A stretch of DNA of 64,000 nucleotides from Terebella lapidaria. Its lineage: Eukaryota; Annelida; Polychaeta; Terebellida; Terebellidae. Below, piece by piece: positions 30,017-43,200 of this stretch (position 1 is its first letter; each line of letters starts with the position of its first letter). The stretch is taken from NCBI GenBank assembly GCA_949152475.1, contig OX424566.1, positions 28,062,423 through 28,126,422 of the forward strand, read 5' to 3'. Made by a program: the position numbers and the translations under genes. Below the pieces are notes generated by a model. That model did no database searches. It was not told the DNA's origin and saw only the letters and a list, made by a program, of their open reading frames with translations.

Positions 30017-30640
30017 GAGTTTTTGCATGGCTAATTCGGAGTAAGATCTGGCATTTGAGGGAAGGCCCATTTGTGAAATGTTACTAAGCCAGGTGAAGCA
30101 AGCCTCTGTCGGCGGGGGATCTGGGGCCCGCTCAAGGGTTGAAAGTCTATGCATCCCCAATGATGTGTTCTTGGGCTCTCCTTGGTCTAATATCGATGGC
30201 CTTTAAGAGTTTATTAATATCAGATCCTGGGTGAATCCAGGGTTCTGATGGAAGGCCAAGATATGAAATGTCGTGAAGCGAGATGGTGAAGACCGAGTGT
30301 CTGGGACCCGCTTGAGGGCCCCAGAAGCTGAAGGGATATGCAGTGGTGTATTCTATAGGTTTCCTTTGGTCCATTCCCATCCCCTTATTTGCACTGAAAT
30401 GGCCTTCTTGCAAAGTGACGTTAAACTTTATTCTTTCTTCTTCTTCCCATCCCCCTACAGAGTATGTGCATGGCTGATTCAGGCAAATCTAGGATTTTGA
30501 GGGAAAGCCTAGATCTGAAATGTTGTTAAGCAAGTTGAAGCAAGCCCCTGTCGGCCGGTGGTCTGGGGCCCACTTAAGGGCCCCAGAAGCTGGCGGTATT
30601 CGTGTGCCTAGTACAGCATCCTAGAGCTCTCCTGGGCCTA
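29937..30640. repeat. Dispersed repeat cluster overlapping the THAP ORF end
   Basis: Three or more degenerate copies share TATAGGTTTCCTTTGGTCCA, TGCATGGCTGATTC, GAGGGAAAGCC and CTGTCGGC..GGTCTGGGGCCC phrases. Blocks start near 29937, 30125, 30320 and 30540. They resemble the copy at 29080-29300, so the THAP segment sits between repeat copies. Confidence 0.6.
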
Positions 30641-31580
30641 ACTATCAATCATTACTTAACACCCAAAATGTATGATCACTGTGGTTGAAACAAAATATGA
30701 CTTAAAATATTACTCGGTTTTGGAGCCCATCGAAGGATTAAGTGCATTTGTCCATTCAATGCTCTCAAATTATTTATAGAAGGTGAAGAGCATGAAGTGC
30801 TTTCACTGAGGACAGGTGGGTTGCTATAAAGTGAATGCACTGCTCGCAACATGGGGCCCCAAAAGTTAAAGCTACTTCTCGGTGTAACTAGGCCCGCTTG
30901 CCCCCCCCCCCCTAAACCCGCCCCTGCAGCGGACGAGAAACTGATACATTTATTCACAGTTCATTGGTATCCAACGATATTCGTTTTATGTCCTGTTCTT
31001 ATTCGTTTTCAGTTCCTAGTCAGCTCATCAACGTTTGTTTGAAGCAATGAGCATGCAAACTTGTCCGAATGGATAACACCGGGCATATTTATATATTCAT
31101 TAGCCTACATTCCTCAGTTTTATTCCCTTCTCACCCGATATGCCATTTGCCATTATTATATCTGCATTAATCCCAGATAGATATCAATTGATCACATAAC
31201 ATTCGTCCCGCCCCCATCGTCCCAGGGAATAGGCTCGGATGAGTAAGCCTACCTGAGCAACGTTAGAGTAACTTATTGTGGTGAACTCAAACAATCATTT
31301 GAATTATGTGGAGTATTGGTTGTGATTGGTACACACTCGACTTGAATACTTCAAGACGTTCAACATTTCAAAGCTGGTTTCTAGGGCGGTAGAACACCCG
31401 TCCATTTTGTACGGAATTGTGAATGACGTAGGAAATTGTGAAAGTCGTCTCTTTTCAGGGATCATTTGTTCAACCAATTGATCGTAATATTTACTCAGAG
31501 TTGACAGTAGAATCTCATAAAAAAATTGCTAATTAACGGGATAATTGAATCGCATATTAGCAATTTCTACACCCCTTAGT

Positions 31581-33311
31581 ATGGGTGGAGTCATTGGTTC
31601 GTCGAAGAATCCACAAGTTCCCGATGTAGATCCGTATGAAGGCTGGAAACCCGCACGCCCCGAAAACGGCGATTGTGTTTTGATTCCTGTTGACGACAGC
31701 TCACACGCAGAAAGAGCTTTTGCTTGTAAGATTTAAACAGTATTAGATCCAGAATAATTACGTTTGATCGAAATATATTTAATTTCTGAACAAATATTAA
31801 GAATATCTGGGTAATTAACTTTGTTTAGGCTTTATATAATATGGACAGTAGATTTTTTCTCTATGAACATGATGAAGCTTGAATACATGTAAATTTAGAT
31901 CTATAACATTTCCATTGGATGAGTGTATGACTGCTATATTTACCGATTTCTTTGACAGGGTATGCACAACATATGCATAAGCCCAACAATATTGTACGGC
32001 TGATATACTGTGCAGATCTACACTTCACGACTTCACTGAGTATGCGAGGTATGTTCTTCGTGCTTCTTATTCAAACAAAATCAAGGTTAGGCCAAATAAA
32101 ATAACAGGTGTGTTTCCTATTACATCCTCTGACAAAATAGGGTAGGTAGGTAGGGAATAATAAAATTGTATTTTGCTCTAATATTTTATCATGAATAAAA
32201 TAGGGTCAAACTTTGTAAATGAACGTATTTAACAAATATTGGGGTACATTATGATGTCGCTGCAACCGATGGGGCTGCAAATGCACGTATGCATGCATTT
32301 GATGTTATAAAATCTATGTGTTGCTCAATTTACATGATTTAGAACATATAGGCCTTGCATACTGCTTGTATACTGTATACTTCATTCTTATGTACCAGTA
32401 GATATAATTGATGCAATTATTTTTTTTCTGCGGGGAATGCTCAAGGTCGAGGGGTCGTTGGTGTTTTGCTAGGTGGGGTCGGGTAACCGGAACACACCCA
32501 TTATTTTATTTGGCCTTAGCACAAAAAAATTAATTCGTGTACACCAGTATACATGGTATATATTTGCAAATAGACCAGATTGTAAAAATATATGTGGTAT
32601 ATCATCTCCAGTTCTGAAAAGTAGTATTAGAAGATTCAGAATGACCATGAATGAATATACATGTGGGCCTATGTAAATACAATATGATATTGACAGCAAA
32701 TGACATGCAATGATCTGTTTTCAGAGAAATGCTTTGAAGATGAAGTGGATCAGAAAAAGAGGACTTCAGAATACTTAGTTGAAAAGTATTACAAAAAATT
32801 GGCAGAAACAGGGGTATGGGTTATATTTATAAATATATATATATATATATATGTATTCTGATTTTTTAAACTCATTCACCTATTGTTGTTCATATTATGT
32901 GACATGTGAGTAGCATATTTCACCCGGGATCAAATAGCAATTGAACAATCATTTCAATTTTAGAAATTTTGTTTTCTTCATTTCAACAAATATTTTGTGA
33001 ACGAGTATGGAAAATCACAATATATATTCATGAGCTGGATTTCCACTTTCAATATCGAAAGCGAAAATAGTAATAAAGATAATAATGAGTATACATTCAT
33101 TTCTTTCGCAAAGCTCGAAGGCAGCGTCCAGTCATTTGTTGGTGTCCCAGGAGAAGTTATACTTGACCACGCGATCCGAACAAACTCCTCGTACATTGTG
33201 ATGGGTTCACGAGGTCTTGGATTGCTGCGAAGAACAATACTCGGTGGCGTCAGTGAATATGTAATCAAGCACAGCAAAGTGCCCGTCACTCTCATCCCCC
33301 CTGAAGAGTAA
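31581..33311 (+). CDS. Universal stress protein (UspA family), four exons
   Basis: Exons 31581-31725, 31959-32048, 32725-32813 and 33114-33311 join through GT..AG in phases 1, 1 and 0 to give 173 residues. The N-terminal strand is GDCVLIPVDDSSHAERAFAW and the next is NNIVRLIYCAD. The C-terminal half has GVPGEVILDHAIRTNSSYIV followed by the ATP-binding loop GSRGLGLLRRTILGGVSEYV, which has the G-x2-G-x9-G-[S/T] spacing. The end, VPVTLIPPEE, is also typical. Members bind ATP as dimers and respond to stress; the animal versions are poorly understood. The start is the first ATG in the open frame. An ATTAAA at 33461-33466 is a candidate poly(A) signal. The introns rule out bacterial contamination. 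Confidence 0.93.
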
Positions 33312-33466
33312 ATGAGATTTAGATAAACTGTACTGTGGGTTAATGTGTATGTTGTTGTTGATATAAATCATCTCTTGAGTCTCGCTCTCCATGCATCACT
33401 GGTACAAGTTGAATGCTTTTGTTAGATGTAGTGTATTAGATGAATATTCATGAATGTATCATTAAA

Positions 33467-35003
33467 GTTGAGTTTCCACCTTTAATGCATTTGTTTTCCT
33501 TCACCACTATTATATCAATGACTTAGATCTTTGCGGATGAGAACCAGGTGAATTATATTTTTAACATTTATTGTAGCATGAGTAAACTATAAGCTTATTT
33601 GAAAGGTTACATAGTATGATATTGGACATTTATAGTACATGGGATGTTAGTGCTAGTAAAGCAAGTATTTCATTATTAAAAATGTTTACACCTGTATTAT
33701 GAACATATAGTATGAATACTTGTATCTCTTTTGTAAATATATATTTATTGCCTGGCTAAGTCTATATTTTAATGTGTGACTAGTAAAGTGTATAGATTTA
33801 TACAATTGATGTTTTAATTTCCACATCTTATAAATGTACACTTGTGTGTCTATGTGTGTTAATATTGGAAATATGTCAGATAATGAGAATGCAAGCTATC
33901 AACACAGTATTGATGGTTAGCCCTTATAGCTTATCAACATCATGTTGTTTTATTCATGTTCTATCAATGTATATGTATAACATTAAGACTATATCTAGAA
34001 GTAGTAGATGCACAATTACATTGTACTCTCTCAATAGTGTAGGATGATATCTCATGAACATACATGTGTATTCCATCTCAAGAGATCTGATCTGCATTTT
34101 CAAAACTGAACTACCCGGTACCAAATAATATACCTCACTAGCATGTCTTACTGTAGATCAACTCTGTTCTGTAGGCTTTTACGTATAAAATAATTTGTAA
34201 CAAAGATATTCGTAAAATGCAACAAAGCGTAATTGAAGGCTATTCCTCTCTCAACCCTTCAATTTAGTTGTTGTATTATGGTCGATTTTATCCACATTAC
34301 CATAGATCTTCATTCATTGGAACCAAAGCTAACTCTGGATCATTGAAAACCAAGCTTCCTTCCTACTGTTCTCTGATCATTCCGCTGTTATGTCAGTTTA
34401 TGAATTGAGCAACAAGTTGTGAACTGTCTATTCTGTACAATAGAAATGTGGTGAGCAAGTTATACATGTAGCAATACATAATTATATTCAAACCAAAATC
34501 TGAGCTTGAACCAAAAATAACTAATTTGTGTGATGAATTTCAGGTAAGGCATAGAGCCAGGTGCTATTGAATACACAAACCAATTTCATTCTCAGTTTAA
34601 GAATTGATAAATTTTATTTTACCAGAAGATATGTACCATACTGAATATATATTAAAGTTGTATACCCGGTATTCCATATCATGAGCTTCCATTGTAACAT
34701 CTTGCTTCATTCTCAATATTATTATATTGTCTTTCATATTGCACAGAAATTTCAAACCAGACGAGTGCATTTTGTTATCATGACTGGCATTAATGAATTC
34801 AACCTTAAAGTGTTTATTGCAAAGAAAACCCATACATGGCAATCGTCATTGAGTTTTTGTTCATATGTATTATGAATTATGTATACAGGGTTTGATATCT
34901 GAAATGCATAACAACCGACCAGACATGTATTTCTCGTAGAGCTAGAGTTCTATTTATTGCTTGTTAGGATAATACTGTTTTCAGCTGAATAAACTCTGAT
35001 TTT
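33467..35003. other. AT-rich spacer downstream of the USP gene
   Basis: No gene, TIR pair or RNA gene seen. It may include further 3'UTR if the first poly(A) signal is not used. Confidence 0.5.
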
Positions 35004-36093
35004 TAGGTTACCGGACCTTTGGTCCGATAACCTATTGGCATGGCGTTGCGTCCGTCGTCCGTCCGTCCGTCCGTCCGTCCGTCCGTCCGTCCGGCGTTAA
35101 CATTTTTATCTTTAAAGTTAACGATCGAATCTTTCTGAAATTTTGCAAAAAAATGCCTAAAAATATTTTGAGAAGGAGGTATTTTTTTGTTTTTTGATTT
35201 TCGCATTTTTTTCAAAATGGCGGCCGTTTTTGTCGAAAAACGCTCAATTTTGGACTTTGACGGCCATTTTCTCAAAAACTGTCTGATCAGTTTTGAGTTT
35301 TTGGTTTCAAAAGATTCCCCTCATATACTTCTGTGATATGTATAAGTTTGGTTGCCCTAAATCTGCCGGTTTCCGTGTGGCGGCCATTTTGAATTTTTGG
35401 CGGGTCGGCGAAAAAAAAAATTTTCGCCCCAGATAGCATTACTATCCATTTTGGGCCATTTCTAGAGCAAAAAAAAATTTTCACCCTTTGAAAAAAATTT
35501 TGGACTTGGAAAATTTTCGGCACTTTTTCCCTTCATAATGGGAGCTGTCCGGACTGTACTCATAGAACGCTTGAAGATAGAGCTTAGAAATTGGCACTTT
35601 CAAATGGGAAGTCATATATGGCGACTTGTGTGGTGACCTTGAATTTGACCTTGGATGACCTTGAAAGGTCAAAACAGCCATTTTGGGGTCAAAAATTGCC
35701 CAGATTTGCCTTTGTAGATGAAATGCTTGCAGATAGATCTCATGCTTGCATTATGAACATATAGGAAGACATATATGGCACAACTAATGATGACCTTGAA
35801 CTTGACGTCAGATGACCTTGAGTGCCAAATGTCTGACTTGGAATGTGTAAATTGACCTGAGCGGCCTAAACGATTCCACCCAACATATAGAATATCAAAT
35901 GCCGCACACATACATGTAATGGTTACATCGAAGTTCATACGGATGACCTTGATTGGTAAATCCCAAGGTCATATGTTTACACTGCGAACCTTGATTGGTA
36001 AATCTCAAGGTCTGTTACCTGCCAATGCGCCAATGCTGCCATGGCCAAACCAAAATTGTCCGGTAACCTATCTTAGCCTTTGGGCTAATTTTG
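35004..36093 (+). mobile_element. TAGGTTACCGG family element, copy A (complete)
   Basis: Ends are TAGGTTACCGGAC at 35004 and its inverse GTCCGGTAACCTA ending near 36070, followed by a conserved TTAGCC..GGGCTAATTTT tail. The left part has GGTATTGGCATGGCG-like sequence and a (CCGT)n run (35050-35095). The interior is rich in GACCTTGA/CAAGGTCA. Copies lie at 38392-40664, 58007-59402 and 61632-61720, the last three inverted relative to this one. There is no coding capacity. Confidence 0.75.
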
Positions 36094-37283
36094 TTATTAG
36101 TTCATTTCATTTCATCAGCACCAAAATCTGTATTTCATGACTAAGTCATGAATATAGAAAGACAGACATTTGTGTTTTTCAGTGCATGCAATACTACATG
36201 TACGTAAAGACCGCTATAATGTAGGGTCTACATTCTTGAATTTCGACCTTCATAATCATAGGGATTATGCACGATAGAAATTATGTAGAAACAACTTCCT
36301 ATTTCAAGGCTTTTATTACAATAAAGTTACTACAAATATATGTCCGTATAAACATCATGCATACCTAATCTACATTGAGAGCCATTTTGCAGTTTAATAG
36401 TGACACATGCACAAAAATTCAGCACCAATTGTTTGCAGCCTACATTATATGACAAGAATTCTTGGCTGCATTAAATTCATGAAAATTCAAAACGAGTTTT
36501 ATGAACACATGTAAAGATCATTCAACACATTCCAATATATAATCTGTGAATTATGTCCTATAATAGTGAATTATGTCTTGAACTTGAGGCGTAAAACTGC
36601 AGATATGATGTGTGCCGGTCGTACAAAATAATATAACGATGTATTGAAAGTACAAACAAGGTAACATGCAAATCTTGCAATATGGACAGAAAGAGAAGGA
36701 AACACACGAAGAAAGCAAACCAATCGATACTAAATCACTCAATTTGGGTCATCTACATACATATACAATTTTTCCCTGTACATATACAAGTATTCAACAG
36801 TGAGAAAACATAATAATTTTATTTGAAAACCAGTTCAGGTCACCACTTAACAGATCAGATAGAGTCATAAATATTTATCACATTCAGAAATTTCAGCATT
36901 TGTTCCAGAAACCACTTCTGGCAACAGTGGACAAATAACCCACAAAAACATTCAGTTTTGTGTGAATTGAACAAGTGAACCAACATCAATGTGATGAACA
37001 AGAAACCAAATTCATGTACAGTATCAGATCTGATGGGTTAACAAAGCAATCAATCAGCTATGTGTGTACATTATACAGTTCAACATGTGTTTGAAGGATC
37101 CTGTCATGTGAAGACCACTGTGAGATTCAATGCTGCTTAAAAATCTGTTTCATAATGTAATCCAACCTGTAACAAGACACTTCGACTGATGATCACACAT
37201 TCAGGCGCACTTCTATAACAAACACCTCCATCCCAAACACCCCCCCCCCCCCCCACCCTCCCCACAAATTGTTTCCATGATGA
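36094..37283 (-). other. Presumed 3'UTR/flank of the galactosyltransferase gene
   Basis: No coding signal. An AATAAA on the minus strand (36312-36317) could end the transcript about 1 kb past the stop. A poly-C run is at 37240-37254. Confidence 0.4.
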
Positions 37284-40200
37284 TCACAACTCATCCCGCC
37301 CTGTGAGCTCATCGATGTCTCCCTTGAGATGAAGATCAAGCTGCTGTCCGAGGTCACTCAGGACTCCCTCGCTGGCAGCCTTCAGTTTGTCGGGGATGAC
37401 CTCGGAGTCCTCAGTGTCAGTGAAGTAGCCCGGCTCCCCCGTGTAGTGGGTTGGGTAGACCAGAAGTGGCTGGGCCGAGAGAGCGACCAGGTTCCTCGGG
37501 GAGAAACTGTTCTTCCACACGTCCCTGGAATGATTTTTGTTGGCATGTTTCATTGAAAGTTTTTTTTATTTTGAGGAACCGAACTTTCGAAGATGACTTT
37601 CTATCATCCTCCAGTTAAATGCACAAGCCTAATGTACATGTATAATACATGTAAGTTGATCTACATTCATCCATACCATAAATATGACACCATCATGTGA
37701 TCAATATTCGATAACCAGCCATTATTAGTACCACAGCATGTCAGACTCAACATATGTATAGAATGAACTGAAACTGTCTTACTCTGGATGTCTGTCAAAC
37801 ATGATAGGAAGATATTCATCGACAGGCACCAGACTGCTAAGTGGCTCCTGTGAAAGCAGTTTTTCTGCACCCTGTCGGGACAGCATGTAGCTTAGCGTCC
37901 AGTAGGAATAGTGTGGCCAAACCAGCATCTTGGACTTGTCAACCCAGCGCTCCTTGCTGTGGTATAGTCGCTTCCGACCAAGGTACCTACAGATATTCGT
38001 GCAATTCTTTGTCTCAAGTTTGTAGCTTTATGTATGTGACTTGTGCATGTAATTTGTGTCTCTACTTGGGGTTTACTCTATCGATTCCAATAAATAGAAA
38101 TGTGAAAACATTTTGTGGAACGAAATCATAAATTTCCATAATTTTCCAAAGTACCCCGGTAACACATGAGCAATACTTAATAATGCATAGCACAGCTTTC
38201 TCTTGAGATATTTACACAAGGTCCCAGGATATGTTTAGCTCTTTTAGTTCATGCTTGACAGTCTGCAAATTTTCCCTGAAATCCAGCTCAAAACGGATGT
38301 CGTCTTCAAATATCAAAACACTCTGCAAATCTTTTTCCGCCACCTGATACACATCGAAAAAGGGAAGAAATTAAACAAAGTGAAAAATTAGCCCAATGGG
38401 CTAGAAAGGTTACCGGAGAAATATACAGAGTTAAGCCGAGAAAGTTGAAGGTCAAATTCAAGGTGACCACTGAAATCGCCATATCTCTAACCTTGAAAAT
38501 GGGATCAAAGGTTAAATTCTAGATCACCAAACTATTCAGCATACATCATTTCCTATATGTTCACTATGGACCCCTAAGCTGTAAATTTGATAATAAGCGA
38601 GATATAAGCCATTTTGTAATCTGACTTTGAAAATAAAATGACTGACCTTGAAATTTAGGTCAAAAGTCAAACTCAACATCATTAAAATATTCAGAATATC
38701 TCATTTCCTATATGTTCACAATTGATTCCTAAGCTGTAAAGTCGCTAAGAAGCAAGATATTGGCCATTTTGTCCTGTGACCTTGAAAATGAGGTCAAAGG
38801 TCAAATTCAAGGTCACGAGAATATTCAGCATATATCATTTCCTATATGTTCACAATTGATTCCTAAGCTGTAAAGTCGATAATAAGCGAGATATTAGCAA
38901 TTTTGTCCTGTGACCTTGGAAATGAGGTCAAAGGTCAAATTCAAGGTCACGGGAATATTCAGCATATATCATTTCCTATATGTTCACAATTGATTCCTAA
39001 GCTGTAAAGTCGATAATAAGCGAGATATTAGCAATTTTGTCCTGTGACCTTGGAAATGAGGTCAAAGGTCAAATTCAAGGTCATGAGAATATTCAGCATA
39101 TATCATTTCCTATATGTTCACAATTGATTCCTAAGCTGTAAAGTCGATAATAAGCGAGATATTAGCCATTTTGTCATGTGACCTTGAAAATGAGGTCAAA
39201 GGTCAAATTCAAGGTCATGAGAATTTTCAGCATATATCATTTCCTATATGTTCACAATTGATTCCTAAGCTGTAAAGTCGCTAATAAGCAAGATATTGGC
39301 CATTTTGTCCTGTTGACCTTGAAAATGAGGTCAAAAGTCAAATTCAAGGTCACTAGAATATTCAGCATATATCATTTCCTATATGTTCACAATTGATTCC
39401 TAAGCTGTAAAGTCGCTAATAAGCAAGATATTGGCCATTTTGTCCTGTGACCTTGAAAATGAGGTCAAAGGTCAAATTCAAGGTCACGAGAATATTCAGC
39501 ATATATCATTTCCTATATGTTCACAATTGATTCCTAAGCTGTAAAGTCGATAATAAGCAAGATATTAGCCATTTTGTCATGTGACCTTGAAAATGAGGTC
39601 AAAGGTCAAATTCAGGGTCATGAGAATTTTCAGCATATATCATTTCCTATTATGTTCACAATTGATTCCTAAGCTGTAAAGTCGATAATAAGCGAGATAT
39701 TAGCCATTTTGTCATGTGACCTTGAAAATGAGGTCAAAAGTCAAATTCAAGGTCATGAGAATTTTCAGCATATATCATTTCCTATATGTTCACAATTGAT
39801 TCCTAAGCTGTAAAGTAGCTAATAAGCAAGATATTAGCCATTTTGTCCTGTGACCTTGAAAATGAGTTCGAAGGTCAAATTCAAGGTCATCAGAATATTC
39901 AGTATATATCATTTCCTATATGTTCACAATTGATTCCTAAGCTGTAGAGTCGATAATAAGCGATATATAAGCCATTTTGTGCTCTGACCTTGAAACTGAG
40001 GTCAGAGGTCAAATTCAAGGTCACGAGAATATTCAGCATATATTATTTCCTATATGTCCACAATTGATTCCTAAGCTGTAGAGTCGATAATAAGCGAGAT
40101 ATAAGCCATTTTGTGCTCTGACCTTGAAACTGAGGTCAGAGGTCAAATTCAAGGTCACGAGAATATTCAGCATATATCATTTCCTATATGTTCACAATTG

Positions 40201-43200
40201 ATTCCTAGTCTCTAATCTCAATATCAAGTGAGATATTAGGCATAATGTGTCCCATTATAAAGCATAGGAGAATTTAACATGGGAAAGTCCCATTTGGGCC
40301 GAATTTGGGCCAAAATGGCCCACTTCGAGCGATTCAAGCGCAACGAAATTTATAGACATCATAGAAGTACATATGAGGAGTCTTAGGTATCAAAAAGAAA
40401 AAAAGTTACTGAACAGATTTTGAGAGAATGGCCGCCAAAGTCCAAAATCAGGCATTTTTCGTCGAAAACGGCCGCCATTTTGAAAAAAATGCGAAAATCA
40501 AAAAACTAAAAAATACCTCCTTCTTGAATTATTTTTAAGTATTTTTCTGCAAAATTTCAGAAAAATTCGCCCGTAAACAAAAAAGATAAAAATGTGGACG
40601 ACGACGGACGCAACGCCATGCCAATAGGTTATCGGACCATAGGTCCGGTAACCTAAAAATAAAACAAAGCCCCATGTGCCACTTGGTGAAAGGATGTACA
40701 CATCGTAGCTTTAAACATATCACTGTCTTATCATACAAAATACAGTACCAGTGTAAAATAAAAGTAATATTATTGACATACATCTCGCCAGATATTGTAA
40801 TGGCTGAGAAAACAGCCCACTTCGCCCATCGTCATTGCCCTGAAAGAATTTTCCATATACAGTAATTATATGTCGAAGAAAACTGTTACCGTTCATAATG
40901 TTCCATTCATTACCAAAGGGATGAAGGTCAGAAGAGTTAATTAATGTGAAATGTGATGTATAGTAACATTATACATACCTGCCCTTATATGGATCTGAAA
41001 AGTGTGGCAGCATTTTTATACCAATCTTCTCCAAATATGAATCGTTCAGCTGTCTGAGGAGAAAAAACAAAAAAGTTAAATTTCTGGTGCAAACTACAAT
41101 TCAAGAACAACTAGCAGTAGTAATTGCTTTTGACAGTGTTTTTATTTTACCACCATATTCTACTGGACAGATATACCTCCCATCAACTGCGCTGACTAAC
41201 TGATACTGGATTCCCAGCTCTTTCAGACATAGCTGCATCTTTTCCCGTCTGTCCGGTCTACGCTCCAAGTTAACCACATATATCTGAAAATAAGATTTTA
41301 AACAAAAAGACACATAGTTTTAAGTTTGAGAGTAGTGTATTAAATTCAAAAGAAGCAATGCAGTTGTAATGCAATACCTGATCAAAACCCATTGTATCCA
41401 TCTTCTTGGGAGACTCTGTTATATAAGGCAGCTTCCCCATTGGTTGGTGATAAACTGGAGAGATGCATGTCTCATAATAAATACTAATTCAGATTTTGCA
41501 GTGATTCTGTATAGGAACATCACTCACACATTGGATCCAATTACCATGCAAAAAAATTTTATTTTCAGAACAATCACTTACTAATACTTTCCAATTTAAG
41601 GTGCAAAAGTTGTCGTTTCTCATCTTCCAAAGTACTTTCTGCTTCCATTGGTACTTGCATGAAGCCATAAAAATCTTCATTTAGTATATACATTGGAACC
41701 GCGTGAGCCATTGCGGAGTGTGCAAATATTATGATGTCATCCAGGGGCCCCTTATAGTTGTCAGGCAGTGGATAATAGTTGAGTGATTGAGATTCTTTGC
41801 GATGAAGATCGATGAGAACTGTAGAATGTACAAGTGCCACAGGAAAACAGCCTTGTACGTGCCGGAGCTGAATGCTTTTGTAATCGTCAGAACGCTTATA
41901 ATACCCCTGTGGAGATGAAGAACATACAGCATGGGAAAATTTGTGCGAATGTACCGGCTCCATGCTATGGAGTTCCTGAAGGGACATTTCGACTATCTAC
42001 TTACCACTTACTACTTACCACATACCACTTACTACTTACTTCTACTCACCACTATACCACTTAGGCCTACTACTTACCACTTACCTACTGACAAGTTACT
42101 ACTTACTAGTTACCATTTACTACTTACCACTTACTACTTACTAGTTACCACTTACTAGTTACCACTTAATACTTACCACTTACTACTTGCCACTTACTAC
42201 CTCCTACTTATTAGTTACCACTTACTATTTAGGCCTATCATGCACCGACCACTTGCTGTCTTTGGCCTATGGTGGACCAGTTGTGGAACAAAAATGGCGG
42301 ACATTGTAAATGAAAAGATAAGTATCACGGGGAACGACCCTTTTAGCGGCCAACCACATTCAACTAATGGATTCAGTTTTTATCATAATACTATACTGTA
42401 AACGTATAAAATTTCGCGTCTATCAATGTTCGCGTTTTCAACATCTCAACAAGTTCGCGTGGATTTAAGTTCGCGTTTCTATGTTGGGTGTGGGATCAGG
42501 TATTTTAAATTGGTGAGTAATTGTACCAATTTAATACACAAGGCCCAAATATTATTGATCATAGATGTATGTTTGCCAGAAACTGCAAATGATTAGTAGT
42601 ACAATACTTGTACAGTATGTTCACGTTATACTAGCACTATTATGTTGCTATACTAGCACTAGTATGTTGCTATACTAGCATACTAGTATGTTCAGACAGT
42701 GAACAAAACACAAACGATCAATACTCAATAAATCTACTGATTGTTTATTCCTGCCAGAGCACATGAACTAACGGTGGCGACATCAACCAAGGAAGGCATT
42801 TGTGAGACAATTATCACATGAGTTGTTCCGCCGGCTGGTCATTTTCCCGACGAACTACACTAACATAGTGCTGTTGGTCAGAAAAGTATCTCACTGTCAG
42901 AGTGACACGTGACATCTTCAGCGACCTATGGGCGATAATTGTCTCACAAATGCCTTTCTTGGTGAACGACAGCATGGATGGAAGTCATGGAACACATTAA
43001 AATCTTTGATAAGATTTCAAGTGTGATGTGGTCTGCATATGTATTTATTTTCGCCGTATTTTCGCGTGTATTTTTTTTTCGCGGTTTTTTTTCAAAAGCG
43101 AAATTCGCGAAATTAATACATCGCAAAATTTCGTACGTTTACAGTATATTGAAGTAGTAAGTAGGAAGTTGTGAGTAGTTAGTCGTAGTGTCCCTTCAGG

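Noticed and set aside
31581-33311. Bacterial contamination or recent bacterial transfer for the USP gene
   Set aside because: There are three phase-consistent spliceosomal introns and the base composition is like the surroundings.
38465-40215. A CRISPR-like array
   Set aside because: Whole 134-bp units repeat without unique spacers, in a eukaryotic intron.
41995-42240. A CRISPR or structured regulatory array at the ACTTACC repeats
   Set aside because: The irregular short units have no spacers; it is an ordinary microsatellite-like tract.
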